NCBI GenBank assembly: GCA_963742715.1
Contig: CAVUMR010000003.1
Location: 248,001 to 312,000 of the forward strand
Source of the DNA: CAVUMR01 sp963742715
GTDB taxonomy: Bacteria > Actinomycetota > Actinomycetes > Mycobacteriales > Micromonosporaceae
Direction of reading: 5' to 3'
DNA: 64,000 nt
Below, one piece after another: positions 16,880 through 26,615 of this stretch; positions within the stretch are counted from its first letter, which is position 1; each line of letters starts with the position of its first letter. The notes under the pieces were generated by a model. It worked only from the letters and a program-made list of their open reading frames with translations. It did not search any database and had not been told where the DNA came from. The translations under genes and the position numbers were made by a program.

Positions 16880-17831
16880 ATGACCGCCGCCGTAGTTGGC
16901 CTGTCACACTCGCCGCTCATCGGTAAGAACGACCCCGACCCCGAGACCCTCGGCCGGGTCGACGCAGCAATCGACGCCGCGCGGGCTTTCATCGCTGACT
17001 TCGACCCCGATCTGGTGGTGCTCTACGCGCCCGATCATTACAACGGCTTCTTCTACAAGGAGATGCCGCCCTTCTGTCTGGGCACCGAAGCGCATGCGGT
17101 CGGCGACTTCGATTCGTCGGCCGGGACCACTGTCCGTCGACGCCGACGCCGCCCGCCGCATCGCCGAGGGTGTGCTCCAGCGCGGTGTCGACCTGACCGT
17201 CTCGGCGCGGATGACCGTCGATCATGGCTTCGCCCAACCCCTGGAGGCGCTCTTCGGGGGTATCGACCGGGTCCCCGTGGTGCCGGTTTTCGTCAACGGT
17301 GTCGCCACACCACTGTGCCCCGTCGCACGGATTCGCGCCCTGGGCACCGCCGTTGGTCAAGCCGCCATCGATCTCGACCGACGCGTGCTCTTCCTTGCCT
17401 CCGGAGGCCTTTCCCACGATCCGCCGGTCCCGGTGCTCGACGGCGCCCCGCCGAAGGTCGCCGATGCCCTGATCGAGGGTCACCCGCCGACGCCTGAGCA
17501 GCGCACCCGTGGCGAGGGGCGGGTGATCGAGGCCGGCCGGCAGTATGCGGCCGGCGGCACGACGATGATCCCCATCAACCCGGGCTGGGACAACAGGTTT
17601 CTCGACCTGCTCGAGCACGGCCCCCTCGGCGAGTTCGACACCTGGACCACCGAGGCAATGGCCGCCGAGGGCGGCGGATCCGCCCATGAGGTCCGCACCT
17701 GGATCGCCGCCTTCGCATCGCTGGCCGCCGTCGGCAGCTACACGATGGATCTGCGTTTCTACGAACCGATTCCGGCCTGGATCGCCGGATTCGCGGTGGC
17801 GACCGCGCAACTGACGGAGGCCCCTCGATGA
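16880..17831 (+). CDS. mhpB: 2,3-Dihydroxyphenylpropionate 1,2-dioxygenase (class III extradiol), one frameshift
   Basis: Cleaves 2,3-dihydroxyphenylpropionate (or the cinnamate analogue) next to the catechol hydroxyls. The protein aligns with MhpB from end to end: GLSHSPLIGKNDPD, VVLYAPDHYNGFFYKEMPPFC, VDHGFAQPLEALFGG, VPVFVNGVATPL, VLFLASGGLSHDPPVP and PIPAWIAGF. The His residues in APDHYN, VDHGF and GLSHDP match the LigB-superfamily active site. The frame shifts once near 17,125, after DSSAG, where DSSAGP-LSVDADAARR would continue; about 316 residues result. The start is 10 bases after the oxidoreductase stop. The stop overlaps mhpD by ATGA. Confidence 0.9.
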
Positions 17832-18656
17832 CCCTGCAGAGCAGTGCTGCCCTCGTCACCGAGGTGGCCGACCTCCTGACCGTCGCCACTGACACCGGCA
17901 GCCCGATTTCTCCCGTGCGACATCTCATCGGCGGCGCCGACATCGGCCTCGCCTACGCCGTCCAGCAGGAGATCGTCGCGCGCCGACTGCGCCGCCGGGC
18001 GGCGAAGTGGTCGGCCGCAAGATCGGCCTGACATCGCCGGCGGTGCAGCAGCAACTCGGCGTCGACCAGCCCGACTTCGGCGTGCTCTTCGCCGACATGG
18101 ACGTCACCGATCTCGACCGCAGGTGCCCTCGCGAACGGCTGCTCCAGCCCAAGGTGGAGGCGGAGATCGCCTTCGTCCTCGGGCCGGACCTCGACGCCGA
18201 GACCTCGACCGTCGAGCAGGTCCGGGCCGCGGTCGACTACGCCGTCGCCGCGCTGGAGATCGTCGACAGCCGGGTCGCCGACTGGGACATCACGATCGCC
18301 GACACCGTCGCCGACAACGCCTCCAGCGGCCTGTTCGTCCTCGGCGAGCACCGGGTCACGCTGGCGACGTTCGAGCCGCGGGAGGTGACGATGCAGATGT
18401 ACGCCGACGATCACGCTGGTCTCCGAGGGCGACGGCACGCGCCTGCCTGGGCGACCCCCTCGACGCGCTGCCCTGGCTGGCCCGCACCGCCGCGAGTTCG
18501 GGACCCGCTGCGCGCCGGCCAGGTCATGCTCTCCGGGGCCCTGGGTCCGATGGTCCCGGCGCCGCCCGGGACCACCGTATCCGCGCCGACGATCTCGCGC
18601 CTGCGGCGCGGTGTCCGCGACGTTCTCACCCCAAGGAGCCCGAGGACCAAGGATGA
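17828..18656 (+). pseudogene. mhpD: 2-Keto-4-pentenoate hydratase, frameshifted as sequenced
   Basis: Hydrates 2-hydroxypenta-2,4-dienoate to 4-hydroxy-2-oxovalerate. Conserved blocks are all present: AYAVQQEIVARRL, VVGRKIGLTSPAVQQQLGV, PDFGVLFADM, QPKVEAEIAFVLG, ALEIVDSRVADWDI, ADNASSGLFVLGEH, CLGDPLDALPWLART and AGQVMLSGALGPMVP. They occupy different frames, with shifts near 17,990, 18,410, 18,500 and 18,590. The start overlaps mhpB (ATGA), and the final TGA overlaps the ATG of mhpF in the same way. The frames fail only locally, so errors in the sequence are the simpler explanation. Confidence 0.82.
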
Positions 18657-19625
18657 CGCAAGACCAAGGTGGCCGTCATCGGCTCCGGCAACATCGGCAC
18701 CGACCTGATGTTCAAGATCCTGCGCGCTCTCCGACACCCTGGAAGATGGCCGCGATGGTCGGCATCGACGCCGCACTCCGACGGGCTGGCGCGCGCCGCC
18801 GCCTGAAGGTGCCCGCCACCCACGACGGCGTCGACGGCCTGATCGCGATGGCCGGCTTCGACGACATCGGGATCGTCTTCGACGCCACCTCCGCCAAGGC
18901 GCACGTCGCGAACGCCGCAGCGCCTCGCGCCGTACGGCAAGACGCCTGATCGACCTGACACCGGCGGCCATCGGCCCGTACGTCGTCCCGCCGGTCAACC
19001 TGGACCAGCGCCTCGACGACGGCGCACGCAACGTCAACATGGTCACCTGCGGCGGCCAGGCCACCATCCCGATCGTCGCCGCGGTGTCAGCGGTCACGCC
19101 GGTGCCCTACGCCGAGATCGTCGCCTCCATCGCCTCGAAGTCGGCCGGGCCCGGCACCCGGGCCAACATCGACGAGTTCACCGAAACCACCTCGCGGCGA
19201 TCGAGTCGGTGGGCGGCGCCGCCGCGCGGCAAGGCGATCATCGTCCTCAATCCCGCCGAACCGCCCCTGATCATGCGGGACACCGTGTTCTGCCTGATCG
19301 GCGACGCCGACCACGACGCGATCCGCGACTCGGTCGACGAGATGGCCGCCGACGTCGCCGAGTACGTGCCCGGCTACCGGCTCAAGCAGCAGGTGCAGTT
19401 CACGCCCATCGAACCCGACGAACCCGTCCACACCCTGCTGCGCCGCCGGCTCCCCCGGTGACCACCCAGGTGTCGGTGTTCCTCGAGGTCGAGGGAGCCG
19501 CCCACTACCTGCCCGCCTACGCCGGCAACCTCGACATCATGACCTCGGCCGCCCTGCGGGTCGCCGAGGCGCATCGCCCGCCGCACCACGCACCGACCCG
19601 AGGCATGTCGGTGGCACGCCGATGA
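18653..19625 (+). pseudogene. mhpF: Acylating acetaldehyde dehydrogenase, frameshifted as sequenced
   Basis: Converts acetaldehyde, CoA and NAD to acetyl-CoA, working as a channelling complex with the aldolase MhpE. The pieces match MhpF: KVAVIGSGNIGTDLMFKIL, AAMVGID, GIVFDATSAKAHVANAA, LIDLTPAAIGPYVVPPVNL, the catalytic cysteine in NMVTCGGQATIPI, and the end block FLEVEGAAHYLPAYAGNLDIM. About six single-base shifts break the frame. The ATG at 18653 overlaps the mhpD stop and the TGA at 19623 overlaps the mhpE ATG, so operon coupling is intact despite the internal damage. Confidence 0.82.
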
Positions 19626-20652
19626 CCCGACGCTCTACGTCCAGGACGTCACGCTGCGCGACGGCATGCACGCCATCCGGCACCGCATCAGCCCGACGAC
19701 GTGGCCCGGATCGCCGGCGCACTCGACGCGGCCGGCGTCGATGCGATCGAGGTCGCCCACGGCGACGGCCTGGCCGGCGGATCAGCTCAACTACGGCCCC
19801 GGCAGCCACACCGACTGGGAGTGGATCGAGGCCGCCGCCGACAGCAGTCGCACTGCGCGTGCTGACCACCCTGCTGCTGCCCGGCATCGGCACCATCGCC
19901 GAGCTGCGCCACGCCTACGCCCTCGGGGTCCGCTCGGTGCGGATCGCCACCCACTGCACCGAGGCCGACATCTCCGCCCAACACATCCGACGGCGCGCGA
20001 ACTCGGCATGGACGTCTCAGGCTTCCTGATGATGAGCCACATGGCCGCCGCCCGCGCAGCTCGCCGAGCAGGCCAAGCTGATGGAGTCCTACGGCGCGCA
20101 TTGTGTCTACGTCACCGACTCCGGCGGCCGGCTGACATGGACGGCGTTCGCGAACGCGTCCGCGCCTACCGGGACGTCCTGGACCCCGGCACCCAGATCG
20201 GCATCCACGCCCACGAGAACCTGTCACTGTCGGTGGCCAACTCCGTGGTCGCCGTCGAGGAAGGCGTCACCCGAGTGGACGCGTCGCTGGCCGGCCAGGG
20301 CGCGGGGGCAGGAAACTGCCCCGATCGAAGCGTTCGTCGCGGTCGCCAATCTCCTGCAGCTGGGAGCACGGCTGCGATCTCTTCGCGCTCCAGGACGCCG
20401 CCGACGACCTCGTCCGCCCGCTGCGGGACCGGCCGGTTCAAGTCGACCGCGAAACCCTCACACTCGGCTACGCCGGCGTCTACTCGTCCTTCCTGCGCCA
20501 TGCCGAGAACGGCCGCGCGCATCTACGGCATCGACGCCCGCACACTGCTGCTCGAAGTCGGCCGGCGCGGACTCGTCGGCGGGCAGGAGGACATGATCGT
20601 CGACATCGCGCTCGACCTCGTCGGGCAGCCTGCTGCCGCCACCGCATCATGA
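19622..20652 (+). pseudogene. mhpE: 4-Hydroxy-2-oxovalerate aldolase, frameshifted as sequenced
   Basis: Metal-dependent class II aldolase that splits 4-hydroxy-2-oxovalerate into pyruvate and acetaldehyde. Recognisable blocks: LYVQDVTLRDGMHAIRHRI with the metal-ligand Asp, VEVAHGDG-like region, VRIATHCTEADISAQHI, MDVSGFLMMSHMAA, HCVYVTDSGG, and the metal histidines in IGIHAHENLSLSVAN. The C-terminal domain carries YGIDARTLLLEVGRRGLVGGQEDMI. Several single-base shifts interrupt it, the first right after the start. It is the last lower-pathway enzyme; its stop overlaps the next hydrolase gene by ATGA. Confidence 0.82.
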
Positions 20653-21599
20653 CCGGGCCGAACAGCACCGCGCGACTCGACGTCGAGTTCGCCTCTGCGG
20701 GCGTCACATGCCGAGCGTGGCTATACCTACCGAACGCCACGACCCCGGCGCCGATCATCGTCATGGCCCACGGTTTCGGCGGCATCCGGGAAATGCGACT
20801 GGATGCCTACGCCGAACGATTCCGCGCGGCCGGATACGCGTGTCTGGTCTTCGACTACCGACACTTCGGCGTCAGTGACGGTGAACCGCGCCAATTGCTG
20901 GACGTCCAAAGACAACTGGCCGACTGGGCCGCCGCCATAGCGTTCGCTCGCAGTCGCCGCGACGTCGACGCCGAACGTATCGTGTTGTGGGGCAGCTCGT
21001 TCAGTGGCGGACATGTACTGTCCGCCGCCTCTCGCGATTCGGATATCGCCGCCGTGGTCGCCCAATGCCCGTTTACCGATGGCCTGGTGTCGGTGCTGGC
21101 CATGGATCGGCTGCATGCTCTGCGGGTGGGGATGCGTGCCGTCGCCGATGTTGCCGCGTGCATCGCCGGCCGACCACCGGTGATGCTGCCGATCGTTGGC
21201 GTGCCCGGTTCGGTGGCCATGATGACGGCCCCAGACGCGGCGCCGGCGATGGCGGCAATGGTTCCACCGAATATCGAGTGGCGCAACGAAGTCGCGGCAC
21301 GCGTGGCACTGCAAGTGATCCGATACCGGCCGGGACGCAACGCCGCGAAAGTCCGCTGCCCGCTGCTGGCGTGTGTCTGCAGCGAGGACTCCGTCGCGCC
21401 TGCGGACGCCACACTGCAGTACCTGGAGAAGGCCCCCCAGGGCGATATCCGGCTGTACGCCGAAGGACATTTCGACATCTACGACGGCGCCGCCTTCGAG
21501 CAACTGGTCTCCGATCAGATCCAGTTCCTCAGCCACCATGTTCCGTTGGCGGGCAACAGGACTCCCCTACCACCCCCGACATTGGAGGCGACGACCTGA
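20649..21599 (+). CDS. Alpha/beta hydrolase (dienelactone hydrolase/acetyl-esterase-like)
   Basis: 316-residue cytoplasmic hydrolase. The N-terminal strand and HGFGGIREMRLDAYAERF are typical, the nucleophile elbow is GSSFSGG, an acid is in CVCSEDSVAP, and the His is in EGHFDIYDG. It resembles the UilS/DltD-like and dienelactone-hydrolase-like group that includes polyketide-type and steroid-side-chain hydrolases rather than the BphD group. It is coupled to mhpE by an ATGA overlap and to the following SDR by a one-base overlap. It may remove an ester or thioester from a pathway intermediate; the substrate is not determinable. Confidence 0.83.
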   Translation: MTGPNSTARLDVEFASAGVTCRAWLYLPNATTPAPIIVMAHGFGGIREMRLDAYAERFRAAGYACLVFDYRHFGVSDGEPRQLLDVQRQLADWAAAIAFARSRRDVDAERIVLWGSSFSGGHVLSAASRDSDIAAVVAQCPFTDGLVSVLAMDRLHALRVGMRAVADVAACIAGRPPVMLPIVGVPGSVAMMTAPDAAPAMAAMVPPNIEWRNEVAARVALQVIRYRPGRNAAKVRCPLLACVCSEDSVAPADATLQYLEKAPQGDIRLYAEGHFDIYDGAAFEQLVSDQIQFLSHHVPLAGNRTPLPPPTLEATT

Positions 21600-22441
21600 T
21601 GACCTTCGCCGTAGCAGGACGCACAATAGCGATCACCGGCGCCACCGGAGGCCTTGGCGTGGCGTTGGCCACCAAACTGCGCGAGCGTAAAGCCAACGTG
21701 GCACTGCTCGACCTCGACGGCGGCGCCGCCGAACGGCTGGCCCACGAACTCGGCGGCACCCGCGTCGCGTGGGGCACCTCCGTCGACGTGCGCAGCCTGG
21801 AATCAGTGGAGCAGGCCATGGCCTGCACATCGAAACACTTCGGCCGCATCGACGTGGTCATCGCGGCCGCCGGGATCGGAAACGTCTGGGGCACCCTGAC
21901 CTCCACTGCGGAAGAGAGCTGGGAGAAAGTGATCGACGTCAATCTCACCGGTGTGTGGCGGACCTTCAGGGCCGCCCTGCCCTATGTCGCCGACACCGGA
22001 GGTCAGCTCACCGCCATCGCATCGATGGCCAGTTTCGTGCACTCACCGCTGCACGGGAGTTACGCCGCCAGCAAGGCCGCCGTGTTGGCACTGTGCAACT
22101 CATTGCGGGTCGAGTTGCGTGAGTCCGGGGTATCCGTGACCAGCGTCCATCCGGCGTTCTTCAAGACACCCATGATCGCCGAGGCGCTCGAAGATCCGGT
22201 GACGCGTGCGATCTGGGGCGACTTCAGGGGACCCTTCACACCAATACCCATCGATTCGGTGGTCTCAGGGATCATCGGTGCCATCGAACAGCGCAAGGAC
22301 CAGGTCGTCATCCCTGGCGCCTTCCTGCCGATCGCCAAGGCCACCGGGCTGCTGCGTCCGGTCATGGACCGAGCGACCTTTCGTCGCCGCGACATCCGGC
22401 GCGCGATTGACCACTACCCGCCGATCCAGGCAGCGATCTAG
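21599..22441 (+). CDS. Short-chain dehydrogenase/reductase
   Basis: 280-residue SDR with TGATGGLG as nucleotide loop, DLDG after strand 2, the AAAGIGN motif in place of NNAG, Ser in AIASMASF, and the catalytic YAASK. The C-terminal extension (PFTPIPIDSVVSGIIGAIEQRKDQVVIPG) is common in SDRs of steroid and aromatic side-chain degradation. GGAGGCG sits before the ATG, and TGATG joins it to the preceding hydrolase. It is directly followed, with no gap, by the acyl-CoA ligase gene, so it probably acts on the same side-chain. Confidence 0.88.
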   Translation: MTFAVAGRTIAITGATGGLGVALATKLRERKANVALLDLDGGAAERLAHELGGTRVAWGTSVDVRSLESVEQAMACTSKHFGRIDVVIAAAGIGNVWGTLTSTAEESWEKVIDVNLTGVWRTFRAALPYVADTGGQLTAIASMASFVHSPLHGSYAASKAAVLALCNSLRVELRESGVSVTSVHPAFFKTPMIAEALEDPVTRAIWGDFRGPFTPIPIDSVVSGIIGAIEQRKDQVVIPGAFLPIAKATGLLRPVMDRATFRRRDIRRAIDHYPPIQAAI

Positions 22442-24253
22442 ATGACTACCGCACCCTTTGCCGACCCCGACATCTCAGCCGAACACCTCCCCGACGGTTC
22501 GCTGCTCCTCACCTGCCGTCAACCACTCGACGACCGGGCCAAGCCCGATGTGCTGGCAACTTTCTTCGACCGTTGTGCGCAACACCCCGACCGCCTGCTG
22601 GTCGCCGAACGCGGCCAACACGGCTGGTCGAAGCTGACATGGGGCGAGGCCGGCGAACGGGTGGGGCGGATCAGCCAGGGCCTGCTCGACCGCGGCGTCG
22701 CCGGTAGACCAATACTGATCGTGTCCCACAACAGCATTGCCCACCTGCTGGTCACCCTGGCCGGATACGCACTAGCCAGCCCGATCGTGCCGGTCAGTGC
22801 AGCCTATTCTCTGCAGAGCACGGATTTCGCCAAGCTGCGCCACATCATCGCAGCAACCAATCCCGCGGCTGTCTTCGCCGAGAACGACGACTACGCCCGC
22901 ATTCTGCCCGTCGTCGGCGAGGTCGGCCTGGTGCTGACCGCTGCGGGCACCGTGCCGGGTCTGACACCGCTCGCCGAGATCGAGTCGGTGCCCACGACGC
23001 CGCTGCCCTCGTTGGCAACGAATAGCGACGACACGGTCGCCAAGATCATGTTCACGTCCGGGTCCACCGGCATGCCGAAGGGAGTGATCAACACCCACGG
23101 CATGCTCGCAGCCAACCAGCAGCAGATGCGGCAGGTGTGGCCCTTCCTGCAGGACGAGCCGCCGGTGATCCTCGACTGGCTGCCGTGGAGTCACACCTTC
23201 GGTGGTAATCACAACGTCAACATGGTGATCGTCAACGGCGGGAGCCTCTGGATCGATGACGGCCGTCCAGCACCACAGCTGATCGGTCGGACCATCGCCA
23301 ACCTCGCCGAGGTGTCCCCGACTCTGTACTTCAACGTGCCTGCCGGGTATTCGGCACTGTTGCCTCATCTTGAGGCCGATTCCGCGCTGGCCGAACGGTT
23401 CTTCTCGCGGCTGCGGGTGGCGGTGTTCGCCGCCGCGGCGCTGCCCCAACAGCATCTGGATCGGCTCCGTGTGCTCGCCGAACGGTACGGCTCAGCCATG
23501 CGCCCGACCACCTCGTGGGGAATGACCGAGACAGCGCCGGCCGCCACATCGGCGCACTTCGCCATGACCCGCAGTGACACGATCGGTGTTCCGCTGCCCG
23601 GGGTGACGCTGAAACTGGTTCCGAGCGAGGGCAAGTACGAGCTGCGGCTGCGCGGGCCCAACGTGACACCGGGTTATCACGGGCGTACCGATCTCGATGA
23701 GGCACTATTCGATCGAGACGGGTACTTGCGCACTGGTGATGCGGTGACGCTGGCGGACCCGGCCGACCCGAACAAGGGACTGATCTTCTCGGGGCGAATT
23801 TCGGAGAACTTCAAACTTTCCACCGGAACGTTCGTCACCGTGGGACTCGTTCGGCCTCAGCTCATCTCGGCGATGAACGGCTTGATCCAAGACGCCGTCA
23901 TGTGTGGCGAGGGCGGCGAATTTCTCGCCGCGCTGGTCTGGATTCACCCCAGCCATGCCCACCGGGTGTCGGCGGACGGTACGCCCGACACCCGTCTGCG
24001 CGCCGAACTCTCGGCGGCCCTCGACGGGCAGGCCGCCGCCGGAGGGGGTTCCTCGCAAGTCGTGCGGCGCCTGCTCATCCTGTCTGAGCCACCCGATATC
24101 GACCTTGGAGAGACAACGGACAAGGGCTACGTCAACCAACGACTGGTTCGCAAGCTCCGGGCACACCTAGTGGCCGAACTCGTCTCCTCCGAACCGCCGG
24201 CGCGCGTCATCTGCGGCACTCGATCCCGGGCCGCGCCGTCCGGCAGTGTTTGA
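22442..24253 (+). CDS. Feruloyl-CoA-synthetase-like AMP-binding acid:CoA ligase
   Basis: 603-residue ANL-superfamily adenylating enzyme that activates a carboxylic acid as its CoA thioester. The P-loop-like A3 motif is FTSGSTGMPKGV, A5 is SWGMTETAP, A7 is YLRTGD, and the C-terminal lysine region is ETTDKGYVNQ. The interior pattern WLPWSHTFGGNHNVNMVIVNGG is characteristic of the feruloyl-CoA synthetase branch, which takes hydroxycinnamates. Start ATG directly follows the SDR stop (TAGATG). Its presence suggests that aryl-propenoic or aryl-propanoic acids are handled here. It is last in the rightward operon. Confidence 0.9.
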   Translation: MTTAPFADPDISAEHLPDGSLLLTCRQPLDDRAKPDVLATFFDRCAQHPDRLLVAERGQHGWSKLTWGEAGERVGRISQGLLDRGVAGRPILIVSHNSIAHLLVTLAGYALASPIVPVSAAYSLQSTDFAKLRHIIAATNPAAVFAENDDYARILPVVGEVGLVLTAAGTVPGLTPLAEIESVPTTPLPSLATNSDDTVAKIMFTSGSTGMPKGVINTHGMLAANQQQMRQVWPFLQDEPPVILDWLPWSHTFGGNHNVNMVIVNGGSLWIDDGRPAPQLIGRTIANLAEVSPTLYFNVPAGYSALLPHLEADSALAERFFSRLRVAVFAAAALPQQHLDRLRVLAERYGSAMRPTTSWGMTETAPAATSAHFAMTRSDTIGVPLPGVTLKLVPSEGKYELRLRGPNVTPGYHGRTDLDEALFDRDGYLRTGDAVTLADPADPNKGLIFSGRISENFKLSTGTFVTVGLVRPQLISAMNGLIQDAVMCGEGGEFLAALVWIHPSHAHRVSADGTPDTRLRAELSAALDGQAAAGGGSSQVVRRLLILSEPPDIDLGETTDKGYVNQRLVRKLRAHLVAELVSSEPPARVICGTRSRAAPSGSV

Positions 24254-24403
24254 GCGTGACTCGCGCCGGGGTGCGCGATCGACGAGGGCTGGATCTCTCG
24301 CCCGAGGGTTACCGCAGCCACAGTCGCGCTTGACGCAGACAGGGGCGACACCGCGACCGCGAGCGACCAGAGAACTCAGCTGGGCGGGACTACTGGTTCA
24401 GAG

Positions 24404-24512
24404 CGGCGACTTGCCGCCAGCACACTACTGGGACTGACGCCGGATGCCTGTTTGAAGATGCGGCTGAAGTTGCCGACATCGGTGAGAGGTTGGTCGCGAT
24501 TTCGTGATCGCC
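24404..24512 (-). pseudogene. Remnant of an AraC-family regulator C-terminus
   Basis: Within the otherwise empty 24,254-24,737 interval, the minus strand reads HEIATNL and then, one frame over, DVGNFSRIFKQASGVSPS. This closely matches the second helix-turn-helix of AraC-family proteins, usually an I-A-x-x-x-GF-x-x-x-x-NFSRIFK...GVSPS pattern. No N-terminal domain or first helix is found, and the frame is broken, so it is a decayed fragment. I see no other gene in the interval; composition remains high-GC. It may be the remains of the operon's former regulator. Confidence 0.45.
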
Positions 24513-24737
24513 TCTCGCGCAACTTATTTCACTTCTGGTCTTTGCTCCGGCGCATTGGGTGGTTCAGCATCGGCACCGGAGCCTGCCGACGCTCCCCCGT
24601 TCTGCCATCCGTGCCCACCTCACCGTGGCTACGCACGTACGCAGGCGCTCATCGTGCCTGCGCCGTCCTGCCGACATGGACCGTCAGGCGTGGCGAAAAT
24701 TACCTGCCGACTGCGGGTACGCGGCTCAGCCACTTGG

Positions 24738-25727
24738 ATGGACGAGCAGGGGCTGCCCAGCGGCCCGATCACCGGCGTCGAGCGGCCCGCCGATGGAACG
24801 CAGAACATCCTGCTGAGGTTCCGTCGCGGCGGGCGCGCCTACGTGCTGCGACGGCCGCCGATCCACAAGCGCGCCAAGAGTGACGAGACGATGCGCCGAG
24901 AGGCGCGTGTGCTTGCGGCGCTTCGTGGTTCGCCTGTCCCCCACCCGGGTTTGATCGCCGCGTGCGGTGACGTCGACGTACTCGGCTGCGCGTTCTACCT
25001 GGTGGAGCCGGTCGACGGATTCAATCCCGCCAGCGGGCTGCCGGCACCACACCGCGACGATCCAGCGATCCGGCATCAGATGGGTTTGTCCATGGTGGAC
25101 GCCGCCGCGGCGATGTCCCAGGTGGACGTCGATGCCGCAGGGATCGGGGACCTCGGGCGCCGGGAGGGCTATCTCGAAAGGCAGTCCGCGCGTTGGCAAT
25201 CCCAATTGAAGAGCTACCGCGAGCTTCCCGGCTACAAGGGCTCGGAACTCTCCGGTGTCGACGCGGTCGCCCGAAGGCTGGACCGCAACCGACCGTCGAC
25301 CTGGCAGCCCGGGCTCGTACATGGCGACTTCCACCTCGCCAATGTGCTGTTCTCACCGTCAGGACCGGAGCTGGCTGCCGTCGTCGACTGGGAGATGGCC
25401 ACGATCGGTGATCCGCTGCTCGACCTGGGCTGGTTGCTCACCACCTGGCCCGTCGATGAGCGCGCCGCCGCCATCCTGACCATCGAGCCGTCGTCCGGCT
25501 TCCCGACTCGCGACGAACTCGTCGCGAGGTACCAGGACGTCACCGGTCGCGACCTGACCGCCCTGCCGTGGTTCGAGGTCCTCGCCGCCTACAAGCTCGG
25601 CATCGTTCTGGAGGGCACGCATGCCCGCGCCTGCGCTGGACAGGCCGACAAGGCGACGGGCGATTTCCTGCACGCCGCCGCGGTGAGCCTGCTCGAACAC
25701 GCGGGGAAACTCATCACCGAGAACTGA
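24738..25727 (+). CDS. APH-family phosphotransferase (ACAD10/11-type kinase-like protein)
   Basis: Aminoglycoside-phosphotransferase-fold protein of about 329 residues. The catalytic loop is LVHGDFHLANVLF and the metal-binding segment is VVDWEMATIGDPLLDLGW. This subgroup, found in mycobacteria and fused to acyl-CoA dehydrogenases in animals, is linked to fatty-acyl or hydroxy-acid metabolism rather than antibiotic resistance; 4-hydroxy-acyl-CoA phosphorylation is known for ACAD10/11. I chose ATG at 24738 (MDEQGLPSGPIT) because the open frame upstream is low-complexity and unlike the family. Residues before ATWMDEQG may be lost, as relatives usually begin about 15 residues earlier. Confidence 0.82.
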   Translation: MDEQGLPSGPITGVERPADGTQNILLRFRRGGRAYVLRRPPIHKRAKSDETMRREARVLAALRGSPVPHPGLIAACGDVDVLGCAFYLVEPVDGFNPASGLPAPHRDDPAIRHQMGLSMVDAAAAMSQVDVDAAGIGDLGRREGYLERQSARWQSQLKSYRELPGYKGSELSGVDAVARRLDRNRPSTWQPGLVHGDFHLANVLFSPSGPELAAVVDWEMATIGDPLLDLGWLLTTWPVDERAAAILTIEPSSGFPTRDELVARYQDVTGRDLTALPWFEVLAAYKLGIVLEGTHARACAGQADKATGDFLHAAAVSLLEHAGKLITEN

Positions 25728-25746
25728 GCACTCGACCGAGGGGCGT

Positions 25747-26550
25747 TCAGTCTTGCCAGAAGTCCATGACCAGCTTGCGTCGCTGGTCACGCGTGCCCTT
25801 CTCGACGAAGTCGGCGATGCCTTGCCGTTCGAGCTGACGAGGCGGTGCGACTTCGAAGATCATGCTGTTCGCCAGGTCGAGGTCGGCGCCCTTGTCGAGG
25901 AAGTACTTCGTAACCTGCACCGTGGCTGGGTTTTTGGCCAGCATGACCTCGACGAGTGCGTCGACCTCGTGATCGAGCAGTTCTGGTTCGCATAGCCGGT
26001 TGATGAGGTTGTGGCGTTCTGCGACCGCAGCACTGAACATGGCGCCAATGAGGTTCCACTCCTTGGCCTTTCGACGGCCGGCGAATTTGGCGATCTTCGC
26101 GGTACCACCCCAGCCAGGGGTGATGTCCCAGTTGATCTCCGGCATGCCCCACCGAGAGCGGTTGGTGGCCACCACGAAATCGCACACCAAGGTGAGCTCC
26201 AGCCCGCCGCCCGTGCACACACCGTCGACGGCAGCGATCGTGACGGGCACCATGTCGTCGATCACGTTGACGGTGTCCTGATACATCCGGACCTGCCAGA
26301 CGAAATCGTCAGGGCCCCAATCGTTGAACTCCTTGATGTCATCGCCAGCGCAGAACGTGTCGCCGGCCCCGCGAAGGATCACGACGCGACATTCCCGGTC
26401 GACGGAGATGTCCTTGACCGCGGCGTTGAGCTCAGCCGACAACTCGCGATCGAGCGCGTTGTGGCACCCCGGACGATTCAACGTGATCGTCGTGACCGGC
26501 CCCTCTCGACTCACGATCAGCTTGCCGGACGGCGACGGGTGATCAGACAT
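25747..26550 (-). CDS. Enoyl-CoA hydratase/isomerase family protein
   Basis: 267-residue crotonase-fold protein. It has the oxyanion-hole segments AGDDIKEF (residues ~70-80) and DGVCTGGGLELTLVCDF. The catalytic glutamate region reads MPEINWDITPGWGGT, where a Glu is retained in the MPEI motif as in many crotonases, but the second position differs from mitochondrial ECH, so hydratase, isomerase or hydrolase activity cannot be chosen. GAGGAG precedes the ATG at 26550. It converges with the phosphotransferase gene (20-base gap) and is divergent from the HxlR regulator, with a palindromic operator candidate between. Confidence 0.88.
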   Translation of the reverse strand: MSDHPSPSGKLIVSREGPVTTITLNRPGCHNALDRELSAELNAAVKDISVDRECRVVILRGAGDTFCAGDDIKEFNDWGPDDFVWQVRMYQDTVNVIDDMVPVTIAAVDGVCTGGGLELTLVCDFVVATNRSRWGMPEINWDITPGWGGTAKIAKFAGRRKAKEWNLIGAMFSAAVAERHNLINRLCEPELLDHEVDALVEVMLAKNPATVQVTKYFLDKGADLDLANSMIFEVAPPRQLERQGIADFVEKGTRDQRRKLVMDFWQD

Positions 26551-26615
26551 GAGCGACTCCTCGATCTGGGCTGGACACGATTGGCCGACGTTATCGACTA
26601 TGGTCTTCTTATGCA

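Noticed and set aside
17828..20652. Treating the broken mhpD, mhpF and mhpE as evolutionary pseudogenes
   Set aside because: All catalytic blocks and all ATGA start-stop overlaps are conserved; damage consists only of single-base shifts clustered with those in other segments. I label them by their sequenced state but believe the genes are functional in the organism.
24504..24737. N-terminal extension of the APH-family phosphotransferase
   Set aside because: The extra 78 residues are Cys/Pro/Ser-rich, unlike the family, and have no ribosome site; the gap instead contains an AraC remnant on the other strand.
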